This document shows, one piece after another, positions 16,668 to 22,982 of a stretch of DNA of 32,421 nt. Below the pieces are notes generated by a model, which saw only the letters and a list, made by a program, of their open reading frames with translations, had not been told where the DNA came from and did no database searches. Position numbers and translations under genes: made by a program. The stretch comes from Patescibacteria group bacterium. GTDB taxonomy: Bacteria > Patescibacteriota > Patescibacteriia > Patescibacteriales > BM507. Every line of letters starts with the position of its first letter. The first letter of the stretch is position 1. The stretch is from positions 1 through 32,421 of the forward strand of contig JAQIDC010000009.1 of NCBI GenBank assembly GCA_027858235.1, written 5' to 3'.

Positions 16668-17249
16668 TTATTCCTGCCTGCCGGTAGGCATGGCAACATT
16701 TTTTTCTAAAAGTTTTTCTTTTAATTCTTCCATTGATACATCAACTGAATTTTCAATTGAATCTGATTCTGGAAGAACTTTCTGTTCTGGCATTTCTAAA
16801 ATAGTCTGATCTTCCTCAATGTCTGAGTCACTTATCTCCTTATTAATAACTTCTTTTATTTCTTTATAATCATCGACCATACTACCAACATTACTCTTAA
16901 TCATTTCCATCTGATTATCAATCCCAACTTCCTCCTCATCGCTACTAACGAGAGTGCTAATTTGGAATTTGAAATTGTAGGCATAAAAAAATATTATTAA
17001 CAACATGAAAAAACCTACCCCCGAAATAAGCGTCAATCGCTTATTCCTCTCAACGTGATCAACGTAGTTTTCCACATAATGTTCAACCTTATCATCAAAT
17101 CCCTCAATAAACTCTTCCTTGTCGATTGTCCTCTCTGCTACAGTCTTTTCCTCCTTTTTCGTCTTATTTACACGAACATTCAGCTTATGGCCCAGTCCAC
17201 TTTCTCTGATTTTACCATTCACCTCGACTTTTTTGCTACTCTTTATCAT
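16668..17249 (-). CDS. Single-pass membrane protein of unknown function, C-terminus made by a repeat
   Basis: A 193-aa protein, unrecognised. A Lys-rich, charged cytoplasmic N-terminal part (about 1-75) is followed by one membrane helix (SGVGFFMLLIIFFYAYNF, about 78-95) and an acidic outer part rich in Glu/Asp/Ile. The last residues, MPTGRQE, are encoded by a copy of the dispersed palindrome (16673-16693), which also lies next to the stop codon; the original C-terminus was probably replaced. The ATG at 17249 is chosen; an open TTG three codons upstream has no support. It lies 21 bases upstream of gyrA on the same strand and is probably cotranscribed. Confidence 0.7.
   Translation of the reverse strand: MIKSSKKVEVNGKIRESGLGHKLNVRVNKTKKEEKTVAERTIDKEEFIEGFDDKVEHYVENYVDHVERNKRLTLISGVGFFMLLIIFFYAYNFKFQISTLVSSDEEEVGIDNQMEMIKSNVGSMVDDYKEIKEVINKEISDSDIEEDQTILEMPEQKVLPESDSIENSVDVSMEELKEKLLEKNVAMPTGRQE
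16673..16693. repeat. GCCTGCCGGTAGGC dispersed palindrome inside a coding end
   Basis: TGCCTGCCGGTAGGCA (16675-16690) is an eight-base inverted repeat with one wobble. Relatives lie at 17621-17644, 17759-17778 and 30459-30480. This copy forms the last codons of the membrane-protein gene. Confidence 0.75.
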
Positions 17250-17265
17250 ATATAACAATAAAAAT

Positions 17266-17322
17266 CACTCTTAGGGAGTGTTTATCTTTCTAAATTCTAG
17301 CAAATAAATAATTGTAAGTAAA
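17266..17322 (-). promoter_or_regulatory. Promoter plus leader hairpin of the 16668-17249 gene
   Basis: The minus strand has TTTACT (17317-17322), 17 bases, TAGAAT (17294-17299). Downstream lies the stem CACTC-CCTAA-GAGTG (17266-17280), followed by ATTTTTATTG, a small terminator-like hairpin 17 bases before the ATG. If the promoter is real, the hairpin is an attenuator. Confidence 0.4.
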
Positions 17323-17400
17323 GAGGGAGGGGGAATTTCGAATTTAGAATTGTGAATTTCTAATGAATGTTTTAATTTTTAATAGCTAATTTGGCAATAT
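17323..17400. other. AT-rich spacer with a repeat fragment
   Basis: Contains GGAATTTCGAATTTAGAATT and AATTTCTAATG, resembling half of the AT-rich inverted-repeat family at 4866-4974. No gene or clear stem is seen. Confidence 0.35.
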
Positions 17401-17429
17401 TTATCACTTTTTCGTATTGCGCTTATAAT
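17401..17429 (+). promoter_or_regulatory. Candidate plus-strand promoter
   Basis: TTATCA (17401-17406), 17 bases, TATAAT (17424-17429). The -10 is perfect and the -35 matches four of six. It points toward a strong terminator with no ORF between. Confidence 0.4.
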
Positions 17430-17435
17430 TAGGAT

Positions 17436-17547
17436 TTAAAACGCTCTATTATTAACCGATTTTGGATAATAAGCACAATTTCTAATAAAACTCTTTTGCA
17501 TCACAAACTTAGTTATCTACTGAGATATCTCAGTAGATAACTTTTTA
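17436..17547 (+). ncRNA. Candidate small RNA ending at a perfect terminator
   Basis: About 110 bases between the candidate promoter at 17401 and a perfect 16-bp stem (17511-17526 with 17527-17542, inner sequence CTACTGAGATATCTCAGTAG) followed by TTTTTATCG on the plus strand. A smaller stem, TATTAT...CC/GGATAATA, lies at about 17448-17471. There is no ORF. The terminator is an orphan, because no plus-strand gene precedes it. No known RNA family is recognised. Confidence 0.4.
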
Positions 17548-17590
17548 TCGTATTAATTCTAAATTATCATTCAATTCTTCTTTATTGTGA

Positions 17591-17779
17591 ACATTGGGAA
17601 ATTTTGGAGGAGAATAAAGCGCCTGCCTGCCGGTAGACAGGTAGAAAGCTCAATAAAATGTCCGCTGTTTGAGTAATGTAGTGTTAACGAAATGACGAGT
17701 TCGGAATTTTATTAGCTTTCATAGCGGAATGATCCAAAATTTTCTCAGAGAACGTTTTCCTGCCTGCCGCCAGGCAGGT
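17591..17779. repeat. Nested inverted-repeat element bounded by dispersed palindromes
   Basis: Outer arms: GGAAATTTTGGA (17597-17608) with TCCAAAATTTTC (17733-17744). Inner arms: AAAGCTCAATAAAATGTCCG (17645-17664) with CGGAATTTTATTAGCTTT (17702-17719), paired apart from two bulges. The centre (17665-17700) reads CTGTTTGAGTAATGTAGTGT and then TAACGAAATGACGAG. Copies of the GCCTGCC palindrome lie at 17621-17644 and 17759-17778. It is non-coding, and is either a mobile non-autonomous element or a structured RNA. Confidence 0.55.
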
Positions 17780-17941
17780 GCTACTTTTATATGCCCGATT
17801 CGCCAACGGGGAAGACAAAATGCCCTTGGGGTGAAAAAGTGCTTAAAAAAATAGTATAATTTAAACTCATCATTTAGATATAATTTATTTTATTCAAATA
17901 ATATTTTTTTCTGAATTCCCAGTCAAGCTGAAAATTACAAC
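17780..17941. other. Gene-free stretch with a possible ORF remnant
   Basis: Plus strand ATG at 17791 opens a 22-codon frame (MPDSPTGKTKCPWGEKVLKK and two more) in unusually GC-rich DNA, with no ribosome binding site. It may belong to the adjoining repeat element. The remainder to 17941 is AT-rich and shows nothing else. Confidence 0.3.
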
Positions 17942-17972
17942 GAAAAAGAGGCAAAAAATTGCCTCTTTTTTC
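17942..17972 (-). terminator. Terminator of the MBL-fold hydrolase gene
   Basis: AAAAAGAGGC (17943-17952) pairs with GCCTCTTTTT (17961-17970). T-rich on both strands, so possibly bidirectional; it lies 21 bases after the hydrolase stop. Confidence 0.85.
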
Positions 17973-17992
17973 ATATCTAATTTATAATTATT

Positions 17993-18652
17993 TTATTCTT
18001 TTTCCATTATAATCAATTCCATTTCATCTTGTGGCAAATCTTTTTTATTTATTCTTACCTTTTCTTCATAGGTAGGTTTTATTCCAATTTCTTTTATGAA
18101 TTTATCTACTCCGTCAATATCTTTAAAATTAGCAGACATTCCTTTTACTTTATAGTGCATTGGAATTACAATTCTTGGTTCAATTTGAGATATTACTTCA
18201 ACTGCCTTTTTAGCGTCCAAAGTATATCGTCCACCAACTGGGATTAACAAAATGTCAGTACCAACAAGCCCTTGCAACTGCTTGTTATCAAGAACATGTC
18301 CCAAGTCACCTAAATGCGTAACCACAATACCATCCATCTCAAACCTAAAAATAACATTTTTACCTCTTTCGGCTCCTTTTTTTTCGTCATGAAAAGAGTC
18401 TACTCCTAAAATAGAAACGCCCTTCACGTCATACTCTCCAGCAGAATCCATAATATATGGATTTCCTTTTATTGCTGCTTTATTACTATGATCTTCATGT
18501 TCGTGACTAATAGTTAGAATATCCGCTTCAAGGGTTGGCATTTTCAGACCAACATATTTTGAATCAAAAGGATCTGTAATAAGCGTTGTTCCCTCACTCC
18601 CTGTTTTATCTTGAAATTTAAAGCATGAGTGTTTTAGCCATGTTATATGCAT
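17993..18652 (-). CDS. Metallo-beta-lactamase-fold hydrolase (UlaG-like, COG2220 type)
   Basis: A 219-aa cytoplasmic protein. It opens with MHITWLKHSCFKF, typical of the UlaG-like branch. The metal motif is SHEHEDHS (His50, His52, Asp54, His55), followed by THLGDLGH (Asp116, His119) and IPMHYK near residue 172 as the last metal-binding His. Length is normal for this compact family, which includes L-ascorbate-6-phosphate lactonase and many uncharacterised phosphodiester or lactone hydrolases; the substrate cannot be told. The start is the ATG at 18652 with no Shine-Dalgarno. It follows ftsK on the same strand after 44 bases and may be cotranscribed with it. Confidence 0.88.
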   Translation of the reverse strand: MHITWLKHSCFKFQDKTGSEGTTLITDPFDSKYVGLKMPTLEADILTISHEHEDHSNKAAIKGNPYIMDSAGEYDVKGVSILGVDSFHDEKKGAERGKNVIFRFEMDGIVVTHLGDLGHVLDNKQLQGLVGTDILLIPVGGRYTLDAKKAVEVISQIEPRIVIPMHYKVKGMSANFKDIDGVDKFIKEIGIKPTYEEKVRINKKDLPQDEMELIIMEKE

Positions 18653-18696
18653 ATTTTATAATTAATAATTATTTTTTATATTTATGATTATATTAC

Positions 18697-21384
18697 TTAT
18701 CTTGAAAAAAGTTTATCTGAAGGCATCCCACTTTTCTTTTCTGAGTCACGTGGAAGTGATTCATCTATATCTTCGTCAGAAGTTTCCGCGGGATCTTTCA
18801 TCTCTTCTTCATCATCATCTTCCTCTTCATCTATATCTTCATTTTCATCTTCCGTCAAGTCATCTTCTGATTCGCGTGTGAGCGAATCATCAGCCACTTC
18901 GAAGGAGTTTTCGGTGGAATTTTCCTCTTCCTCTTCTTCCTCCTCCTCTTCCTCTTCCTCTTCTTCCTCTTCTTCTTCAATCTCTTCATCAATTGGTTTT
19001 AAAATTGTAGCAGTCTCATCATCCCCAAGATAATTATCAGGTGCGACAGATTCTGCCCTATTATGAAGATTGGTACCACTAGTTCCTTGAACCACCATGT
19101 TTTCATATTGTTCTTGTGATATCATAATCTCTCTAGGTTTAGCTCCATTGGCAGCACCAACCACTCCCATCTCCTCAAGAAAATCTAGGAGTTTAGCAGC
19201 TCTAGCATAGCCGATGCTTAATTTTCTTTGTAAGTATGACGCTGAAGCTTTTTGGTCGTTGATTACAATTTCTTTCGCTTCCTCTAGGCGTGCGTCCCCT
19301 CCGTCACCATCACCACCACCATTAAAATCAGAACCGGGTCCACCAATACCACGAACTTTGTGATTATCAGTAACACTCTCAACGTAAGTTGTTTCTCCAC
19401 CACGTTTTTTAATTATTTTAATAATCTTTTTAATGTCAAAGTCACTAACGAATGCTCCTTGGATTCTAACTGGTTTTGAAAGTTCGGCTGTTGAGAAAAG
19501 CATATCTCCTCGACCAAGTAATTTCTCCGCACCAAGTGAATCAAGAATAGTTCTCGAATCAGTTCCTGACGCTACAGAAAAGGCAATACGAGAAGGCATG
19601 TTTGCTTTAATTAACCCAGTAATAACATCAACGCTTGGTCTTTGGGTGGCTAGAACCAAATGAATACCAACAGCACGCGCCATTTGAGCTAAACGAATAA
19701 TAGCCGCCTCAATTTCCTTTGCTGCTATCACCATCAAATCCGCAAGTTCATCAATAACAAAAACGATATATGGCATTTTATTTTTAGAAACTTCATTGTA
19801 TGATTGAATATTTTTTTTGTGTTTCTTTTGAAGTGTTTCATATCGCCTATCCATTTCCTTCAAACACCACTTAAGCGCATTCACTGTTTTATCAACATCT
19901 GTGATTACTGGAGTTAAAAGATAAGGAATGCCATCATAAGCTGGCAATTCAACTCTCTTCGGATCTACCATAATAAAACGTAATTCATCGGGAGTATTTT
20001 GGTATAACAAACTTACAATAATGGTATTTAGACAAACTGATTTACCAGAATTAGTTGCACCAGCCACAAGAAGATGAGGCATTTTAGTAATATCATAAAG
20101 CCAAGGTTTTCCAGAGACATCAACCCCAAGAGCTACCATTAGATTACTATTTCTTTCCTGATATTCTTTACTCTTTAAAAGCTCTCTTAAAGTAACTATC
20201 GCTTTTGTTTCATTTGGAACCTCAACTCCAACCAGTGATTTATTTGGAATTGGCGCTTCAATCCTAATTGGGTGAGCTGCTAGGGCAAGGGCTAAATCAT
20301 TGCTCAATCCAGTTATTTTAGCAAGCTTAACACCCTCTGAAGGTTTAAAAGTATATTGAGTTACGGTTGGCCCGATAGAGACGGCCCCCATCTCAACTGG
20401 AATATGAAAATTTTCCAAGGTAGAGCGAATTATTTCTGTATTGTTTTTGATATCACCACTTCTTGGTTTTTCTTTTCCACTACTCAAAGCATTTATTGGG
20501 ATTTCAAGACTCGCCCCCGTGTTTTGCCACCAACTAGCCTCAGCCAAAGCATTCTTTACTGCCTGACCTTCCGTGACAGGGGAGGCACCAATAATTTTAC
20601 TATTAAATTTTGGTTCGGTTGTTTCCTCCTCATCTTCTCCTTCAGGCTCATCGTCTTCTTCTTCGTCCTCTTTAACCTCATCAAGCTTAATTTCTTCTTC
20701 AGTCTCAAAATTTTCCTCTTCTTCTTCCTCTTCACGCTCTTCTTCTCTTGCAATTTTCTTAAGTTCTCTATTTTCACTCATGTTAACTATCTTTTCAATA
20801 ACAAAAGAAATTGGGAAAAATAATTTAGCCAAGAAACTTTCTCTCCCAAAAAGTCCCGAAAGAGAAGTATTAAAAGTTAGAATCAAAGAGATAATAAAAA
20901 GACAAACAAATGTTATCCAGGAAGCATAAATACCTAAGAAATCAAATGAATATTGTGCTATAAAAAGACCCAAATATCCCCCACCAATACCATCAGAGAC
21001 ACTAGTACTCCAATAACCCTGATCAACGATAAACTGCATTACAGTCTCAATAGATAATATAAAAATAATTAAACCAAAATAGTTAGATTTGCGAACTTCA
21101 AATCTTTCATCATTAAAAAGAACTAAGCCTAGGATAATTATAATTAAAGGTATTAATAATTTTCCCCAACCAAAAGCAAGCTCAAGTCCAAGAGAGATAT
21201 ATACTCCGACTACACCGGCTGCATTAAAAATACCAAGAACGCCAAGAGCTCCCAGAATTATCATTATTAAAATATAAATACTTCTTTTAACGTCAGGATC
21301 CAAATCAAAGCTTGGAATGCTAGGTAGGACAAAATAATCTATAAAGTCTTTTTTTCTTTTTTTGTATTTTCTTTTTTTGGCCAT
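18697..21384 (-). CDS. ftsK: DNA translocase FtsK/SpoIIIE with acidic C-terminal tail
   Basis: An 895-aa septal DNA pump that clears chromosomal DNA during division. Four membrane helices lie within residues 30-185, then an acidic linker (about 205-260). The motor has Walker A GATNSGKS near 440 and Walker B FVIDELADLM near 543. The DNA-reading gamma winged-helix domain is at about 695-770 (ASYLQRKLSIGYARAAKLLD). FtsK normally ends soon after gamma; here about 100 more residues follow, including a run of some 20 Glu at about 800-823 and the similar motifs SLTRES and SLPRDS, both encoded by 20-base palindromes. The tail is probably disordered and repeat-derived. The start ATG has no Shine-Dalgarno; an extended -10 promoter lies about 80 bases upstream. 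Confidence 0.96.
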   Translation of the reverse strand: MAKKRKYKKRKKDFIDYFVLPSIPSFDLDPDVKRSIYILIMIILGALGVLGIFNAAGVVGVYISLGLELAFGWGKLLIPLIIIILGLVLFNDERFEVRKSNYFGLIIFILSIETVMQFIVDQGYWSTSVSDGIGGGYLGLFIAQYSFDFLGIYASWITFVCLFIISLILTFNTSLSGLFGRESFLAKLFFPISFVIEKIVNMSENRELKKIAREEEREEEEEEENFETEEEIKLDEVKEDEEEDDEPEGEDEEETTEPKFNSKIIGASPVTEGQAVKNALAEASWWQNTGASLEIPINALSSGKEKPRSGDIKNNTEIIRSTLENFHIPVEMGAVSIGPTVTQYTFKPSEGVKLAKITGLSNDLALALAAHPIRIEAPIPNKSLVGVEVPNETKAIVTLRELLKSKEYQERNSNLMVALGVDVSGKPWLYDITKMPHLLVAGATNSGKSVCLNTIIVSLLYQNTPDELRFIMVDPKRVELPAYDGIPYLLTPVITDVDKTVNALKWCLKEMDRRYETLQKKHKKNIQSYNEVSKNKMPYIVFVIDELADLMVIAAKEIEAAIIRLAQMARAVGIHLVLATQRPSVDVITGLIKANMPSRIAFSVASGTDSRTILDSLGAEKLLGRGDMLFSTAELSKPVRIQGAFVSDFDIKKIIKIIKKRGGETTYVESVTDNHKVRGIGGPGSDFNGGGDGDGGDARLEEAKEIVINDQKASASYLQRKLSIGYARAAKLLDFLEEMGVVGAANGAKPREIMISQEQYENMVVQGTSGTNLHNRAESVAPDNYLGDDETATILKPIDEEIEEEEEEEEEEEEEEEEEEENSTENSFEVADDSLTRESEDDLTEDENEDIDEEEDDDEEEMKDPAETSDEDIDESLPRDSEKKSGMPSDKLFSR
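18743..18762. repeat. 20-base palindrome in the ftsK tail, copy 1
   Basis: GAGTCACGTGGAAGTGATTC; arms GAGTCAC/GTGATTC with one mismatch. On the minus strand it encodes ESLPRDS. Matches copy 2 at 14 of 20 positions. Confidence 0.6.
18869..18888. repeat. 20-base palindrome in the ftsK tail, copy 2
   Basis: GATTCGCGTGTGAGCGAATC; perfect 7-bp arms GATTCGC/GCGAATC. On the minus strand it encodes DSLTRES. Paired positions differ from copy 1 while the palindrome is kept. Confidence 0.6.
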
Positions 21385-21458
21385 ATTAAATATTAAAAAT
21401 AATTTTCAGTGTAATCTTACATTTCTACGAGACAAAATAAAGCTAAATATTAGCTCTC

Positions 21459-21486
21459 TTTTGATTATATCACGATAGTTTATAAT
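21459..21486 (+). promoter_or_regulatory. Candidate promoter of the structured RNA
   Basis: TTTTGA (21459-21464), 16 bases, TATAAT (21481-21486) on the plus strand, overlapping the divergent ftsK promoter. A start at about 21493 matches the beginning of the predicted closing stem. Confidence 0.35.
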
Positions 21487-21492
21487 ATGGAA
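21464..21492 (-). promoter_or_regulatory. ftsK promoter
   Basis: The minus strand has TTCCAT (21487-21492), 17 bases, TATAAT (21464-21469) preceded by TGA, an extended -10. The leader then contains AGCTAA-ATA-TTAGCT (21441-21455), close to the palindrome in the S1-gene leader. Confidence 0.5.
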
Positions 21493-21655
21493 TATAATAA
21501 TGACCTCCTCCCCGGACATCGGCGATTAAGGTGACTACGAGAGTTGCTTTCTAGACGGCCTCTTGTTCGGGGTTTCCTGGGTATTAAATAAGAAACAAGC
21601 CCTCACGCACGTGAAGACTTGAGTCCCTATAATTGTCCCTAACAATTACTCATTA
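21493..21655 (+). ncRNA. Candidate structured non-coding RNA, family unknown
   Basis: A GC-rich island in AT-rich DNA with no ORF. Plus-strand pairing: UAAU(G)ACC (21498-21505) with GGUAUUA (21580-21586); CCCCGGAC (21510-21517) with GUUCGGGG (21565-21572); GGC (21521-21523) with GCC (21558-21560); AAGGUGAC (21529-21536) with GUUGCUUU (21543-21550). Then CAAG...UCACG-CA-CGUGA...CUUG (21597-21622) and AAUUGU-CCCU-AACAAUU. Several pairs are G-U on the plus strand and would be A-C mismatches on the minus strand, so plus is the likely sense. No features of tmRNA, RNase P RNA or SRP RNA are seen; a divergent 6S RNA cannot be excluded. The 3' end is uncertain: there is no T-run. Confidence 0.5.
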
Positions 21656-21705
21656 TATAATACAAACTTCTTCTAATTTTGTTACATAAAAAGCTTTTAT
21701 CTATA

Positions 21706-21734
21706 TTGACAAACAGCTCTTTTTCTATTAATAT
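21706..21734 (+). promoter_or_regulatory. Promoter of the two unknown plus-strand genes
   Basis: TTGACA (21706-21711), 17 bases, TAATAT (21729-21734). The -35 is perfect. The same TTGACA-17-TAATAT arrangement drives the unknown gene at 29153-29497. Confidence 0.65.
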
Positions 21735-21737
21735 AAA

Positions 21738-21810
21738 ATATTATTTATAAAAAATAATATGTTCTTTTCATCGATGGTATTTACCATCACATTCATACAC
21801 TAAAAGGAGG
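21738..21810 (+). promoter_or_regulatory. Structured 5' leader with strong Shine-Dalgarno
   Basis: ATATTATTT (21738-21746) pairs with AAATAATAT (21752-21760); GATGGT (21773-21778) pairs with ACCATC (21783-21788) around AUUU. AAAAGGAGG follows at 21802-21810, eight bases before the ATG. About 75 bases of leader are unusual in this window. Confidence 0.55.
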
Positions 21811-21818
21811 CACACGGA

Positions 21819-22349
21819 ATGAATAATACTGGAAATTTTGGTCTTATCGACAGTAATGGTGAAGCATGTTCAATTCATTATTTTGATAATATGCTTTTGG
21901 GCAAAAAACAAAACACTCTTGCGTTTATGCGTGACAAAAAGTATCTGCACTATCGCACTTCACCAAGCAAAGACTCTTTCAGACATATCGATTTCATAAG
22001 GAATGTAAATGATTTCAAATTACTAGGCCTAGCCATGTCACAAATTCATTTCCTTGGGGGATATCTAGAAGAAGATCAAGAAGATTACTATCTTTGGAAA
22101 TTTGGTAAAAAAATAACTACTGAAAATAATGTAGTGAAAACTGATTACATGATTTTCAGTGCTAAAAACAAAACCGTGAATATTTACGAAAATCGCAAAA
22201 GTGATCCAATTTTTACCTTAATTCTAAATTTAAAAAATGAAAGTGATGTTTTTCAATTCGCCAGTTTGTTTGCAGCTCTCAAGAATTCTGTCGCTCAAGA
22301 ATTAGAACCTGACTCAAAGAAAGAAGATATCTCTTATTGTTTTATCTAG
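21819..22349 (+). CDS. Unknown 176-aa protein, first of a related pair
   Basis: No family recognised. It is cytoplasmic by appearance: no signal peptide or membrane helix, mixed alpha/beta composition. It is related to the next gene: residues 57-95 (IDFIRNVNDFKLLGL, then LGGYL and WKF) align without gaps at an offset of five to residues 52-90 there, sharing D, I, N, DF, L, I, L, G, L and WKF at the same spacing. A weaker N-terminal match (FDN...LAFMR with YDH...LSLVR) and YMIFSA with YIKFST extend it. The start is certain from AAAAGGAGG eight bases upstream. It is transcribed against all neighbours, behind a TTGACA promoter and a structured RNA, and could be a transferred cassette. Confidence 0.85.
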   Translation: MNNTGNFGLIDSNGEACSIHYFDNMLLGKKQNTLAFMRDKKYLHYRTSPSKDSFRHIDFIRNVNDFKLLGLAMSQIHFLGGYLEEDQEDYYLWKFGKKITTENNVVKTDYMIFSAKNKTVNIYENRKSDPIFTLILNLKNESDVFQFASLFAALKNSVAQELEPDSKKEDISYCFI

Positions 22350-22375
22350 ACTTAACTCAGAAGAGGATTCAAAAA

Positions 22376-22909
22376 ATGGCGCTTACTTATCTTGGAGAAA
22401 AAACTCGTCTTAAAATCTATGACCATGCTCACTTCAACCCTCTCACAAAAGAACTTTCTCTGGTACGATTTCAAAATAATAATACTGATAAGCACGTAAT
22501 GTATCTTAACAATTTTCCGTATACTTTAGTAGATTCCATAAAAAATATAGAAGACTTTTATTCACTTTGTAAGTATTTGGGAAATATTTCTTGCTTAAAT
22601 GGAAAACTTATCAAAACCGGTGGGAACATATTTATTTGGAAATTCACCAGTGGTCAAAAAGGATCTGCAGTAACAATTTCAGATGAAGCTACTTCAAGTT
22701 TTGAAAGCGAGCTTAAATATATCAAGTTTTCTACCCCAATCCCCGACAATATTGGCCTGCAGTCTTACATTTATGCTGACGGGGTTCGGGATGAATATTT
22801 TTATGACTCATTGTTACGACTTACGTGTCTACTTTCAGACAGTGAGTACACAATCATAAAAGAAAAGAGAAAAGGCCCTGTTTTTAAACGCTCCTTCTCC
22901 TCAGTCTAA
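22376..22909 (+). CDS. Unknown 177-aa protein, second of a related pair
   Basis: A relative of the preceding gene, almost equal in length, and so probably a diverged tandem duplicate. The conserved core is VDSIKNIEDFYSLCKYLGNI (52-71), followed by LNGKL and IWKF (87-90); the C-terminus is basic (KEKRKGPVFKRSF). No catalytic motif, signal peptide or membrane helix is apparent. ATG at 22376 is preferred: AGAAGAGG lies nine bases upstream, and the alternative TTG at 22337 would overlap the first gene. The 26-base gap and the shared terminator at 22945 make the pair one operon. The function is unknown; the two proteins might form a heterodimer, but that is only inference. Confidence 0.85.
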   Translation: MALTYLGEKTRLKIYDHAHFNPLTKELSLVRFQNNNTDKHVMYLNNFPYTLVDSIKNIEDFYSLCKYLGNISCLNGKLIKTGGNIFIWKFTSGQKGSAVTISDEATSSFESELKYIKFSTPIPDNIGLQSYIYADGVRDEYFYDSLLRLTCLLSDSEYTIIKEKRKGPVFKRSFSSV

Positions 22910-22944
22910 AGAAATGATTGTTTTTGCTCTTTCCTAAACCAAAG

Positions 22945-22980
22945 GCACGACTTGAACCTAAGTCGTGCTTTTTAATTTTT
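22945..22980 (+). terminator. Terminator of the plus-strand pair
   Basis: Perfect stem GCACGACTT (22945-22953) / AAGTCGTGC (22960-22968), loop of six, then TTTTTAATTTTT. It lies between convergent genes and may also stop the minus-strand reductase transcript, though the T-run there is poor. Confidence 0.9.
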
Positions 22981-22982
22981 AT

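Noticed and set aside
17591-17860. Insertion sequence
   Set aside because: No transposase ORF or target duplication is visible; only nested inverted repeats.
20573-20929. Long plus-strand Ser-rich ORF opposite ftsK
   Set aside because: It is the complement of the Glu/Asp-rich linker of FtsK; poly-Ser reading of GAA/GAG repeats, with no ribosome site.
21493-21655. SRP RNA, tmRNA or RNase P RNA
   Set aside because: None of their conserved cores is seen (no GGAAGG tetraloop region, no tRNA-like end with tag ORF, no GAGGAAAGTC-type core). Left as unassigned.
22337-22375. Upstream TTG start for the second unknown plus-strand gene
   Set aside because: It would overlap the first gene and has no Shine-Dalgarno; the ATG at 22376 has AGAGG and equalises the length of the pair.
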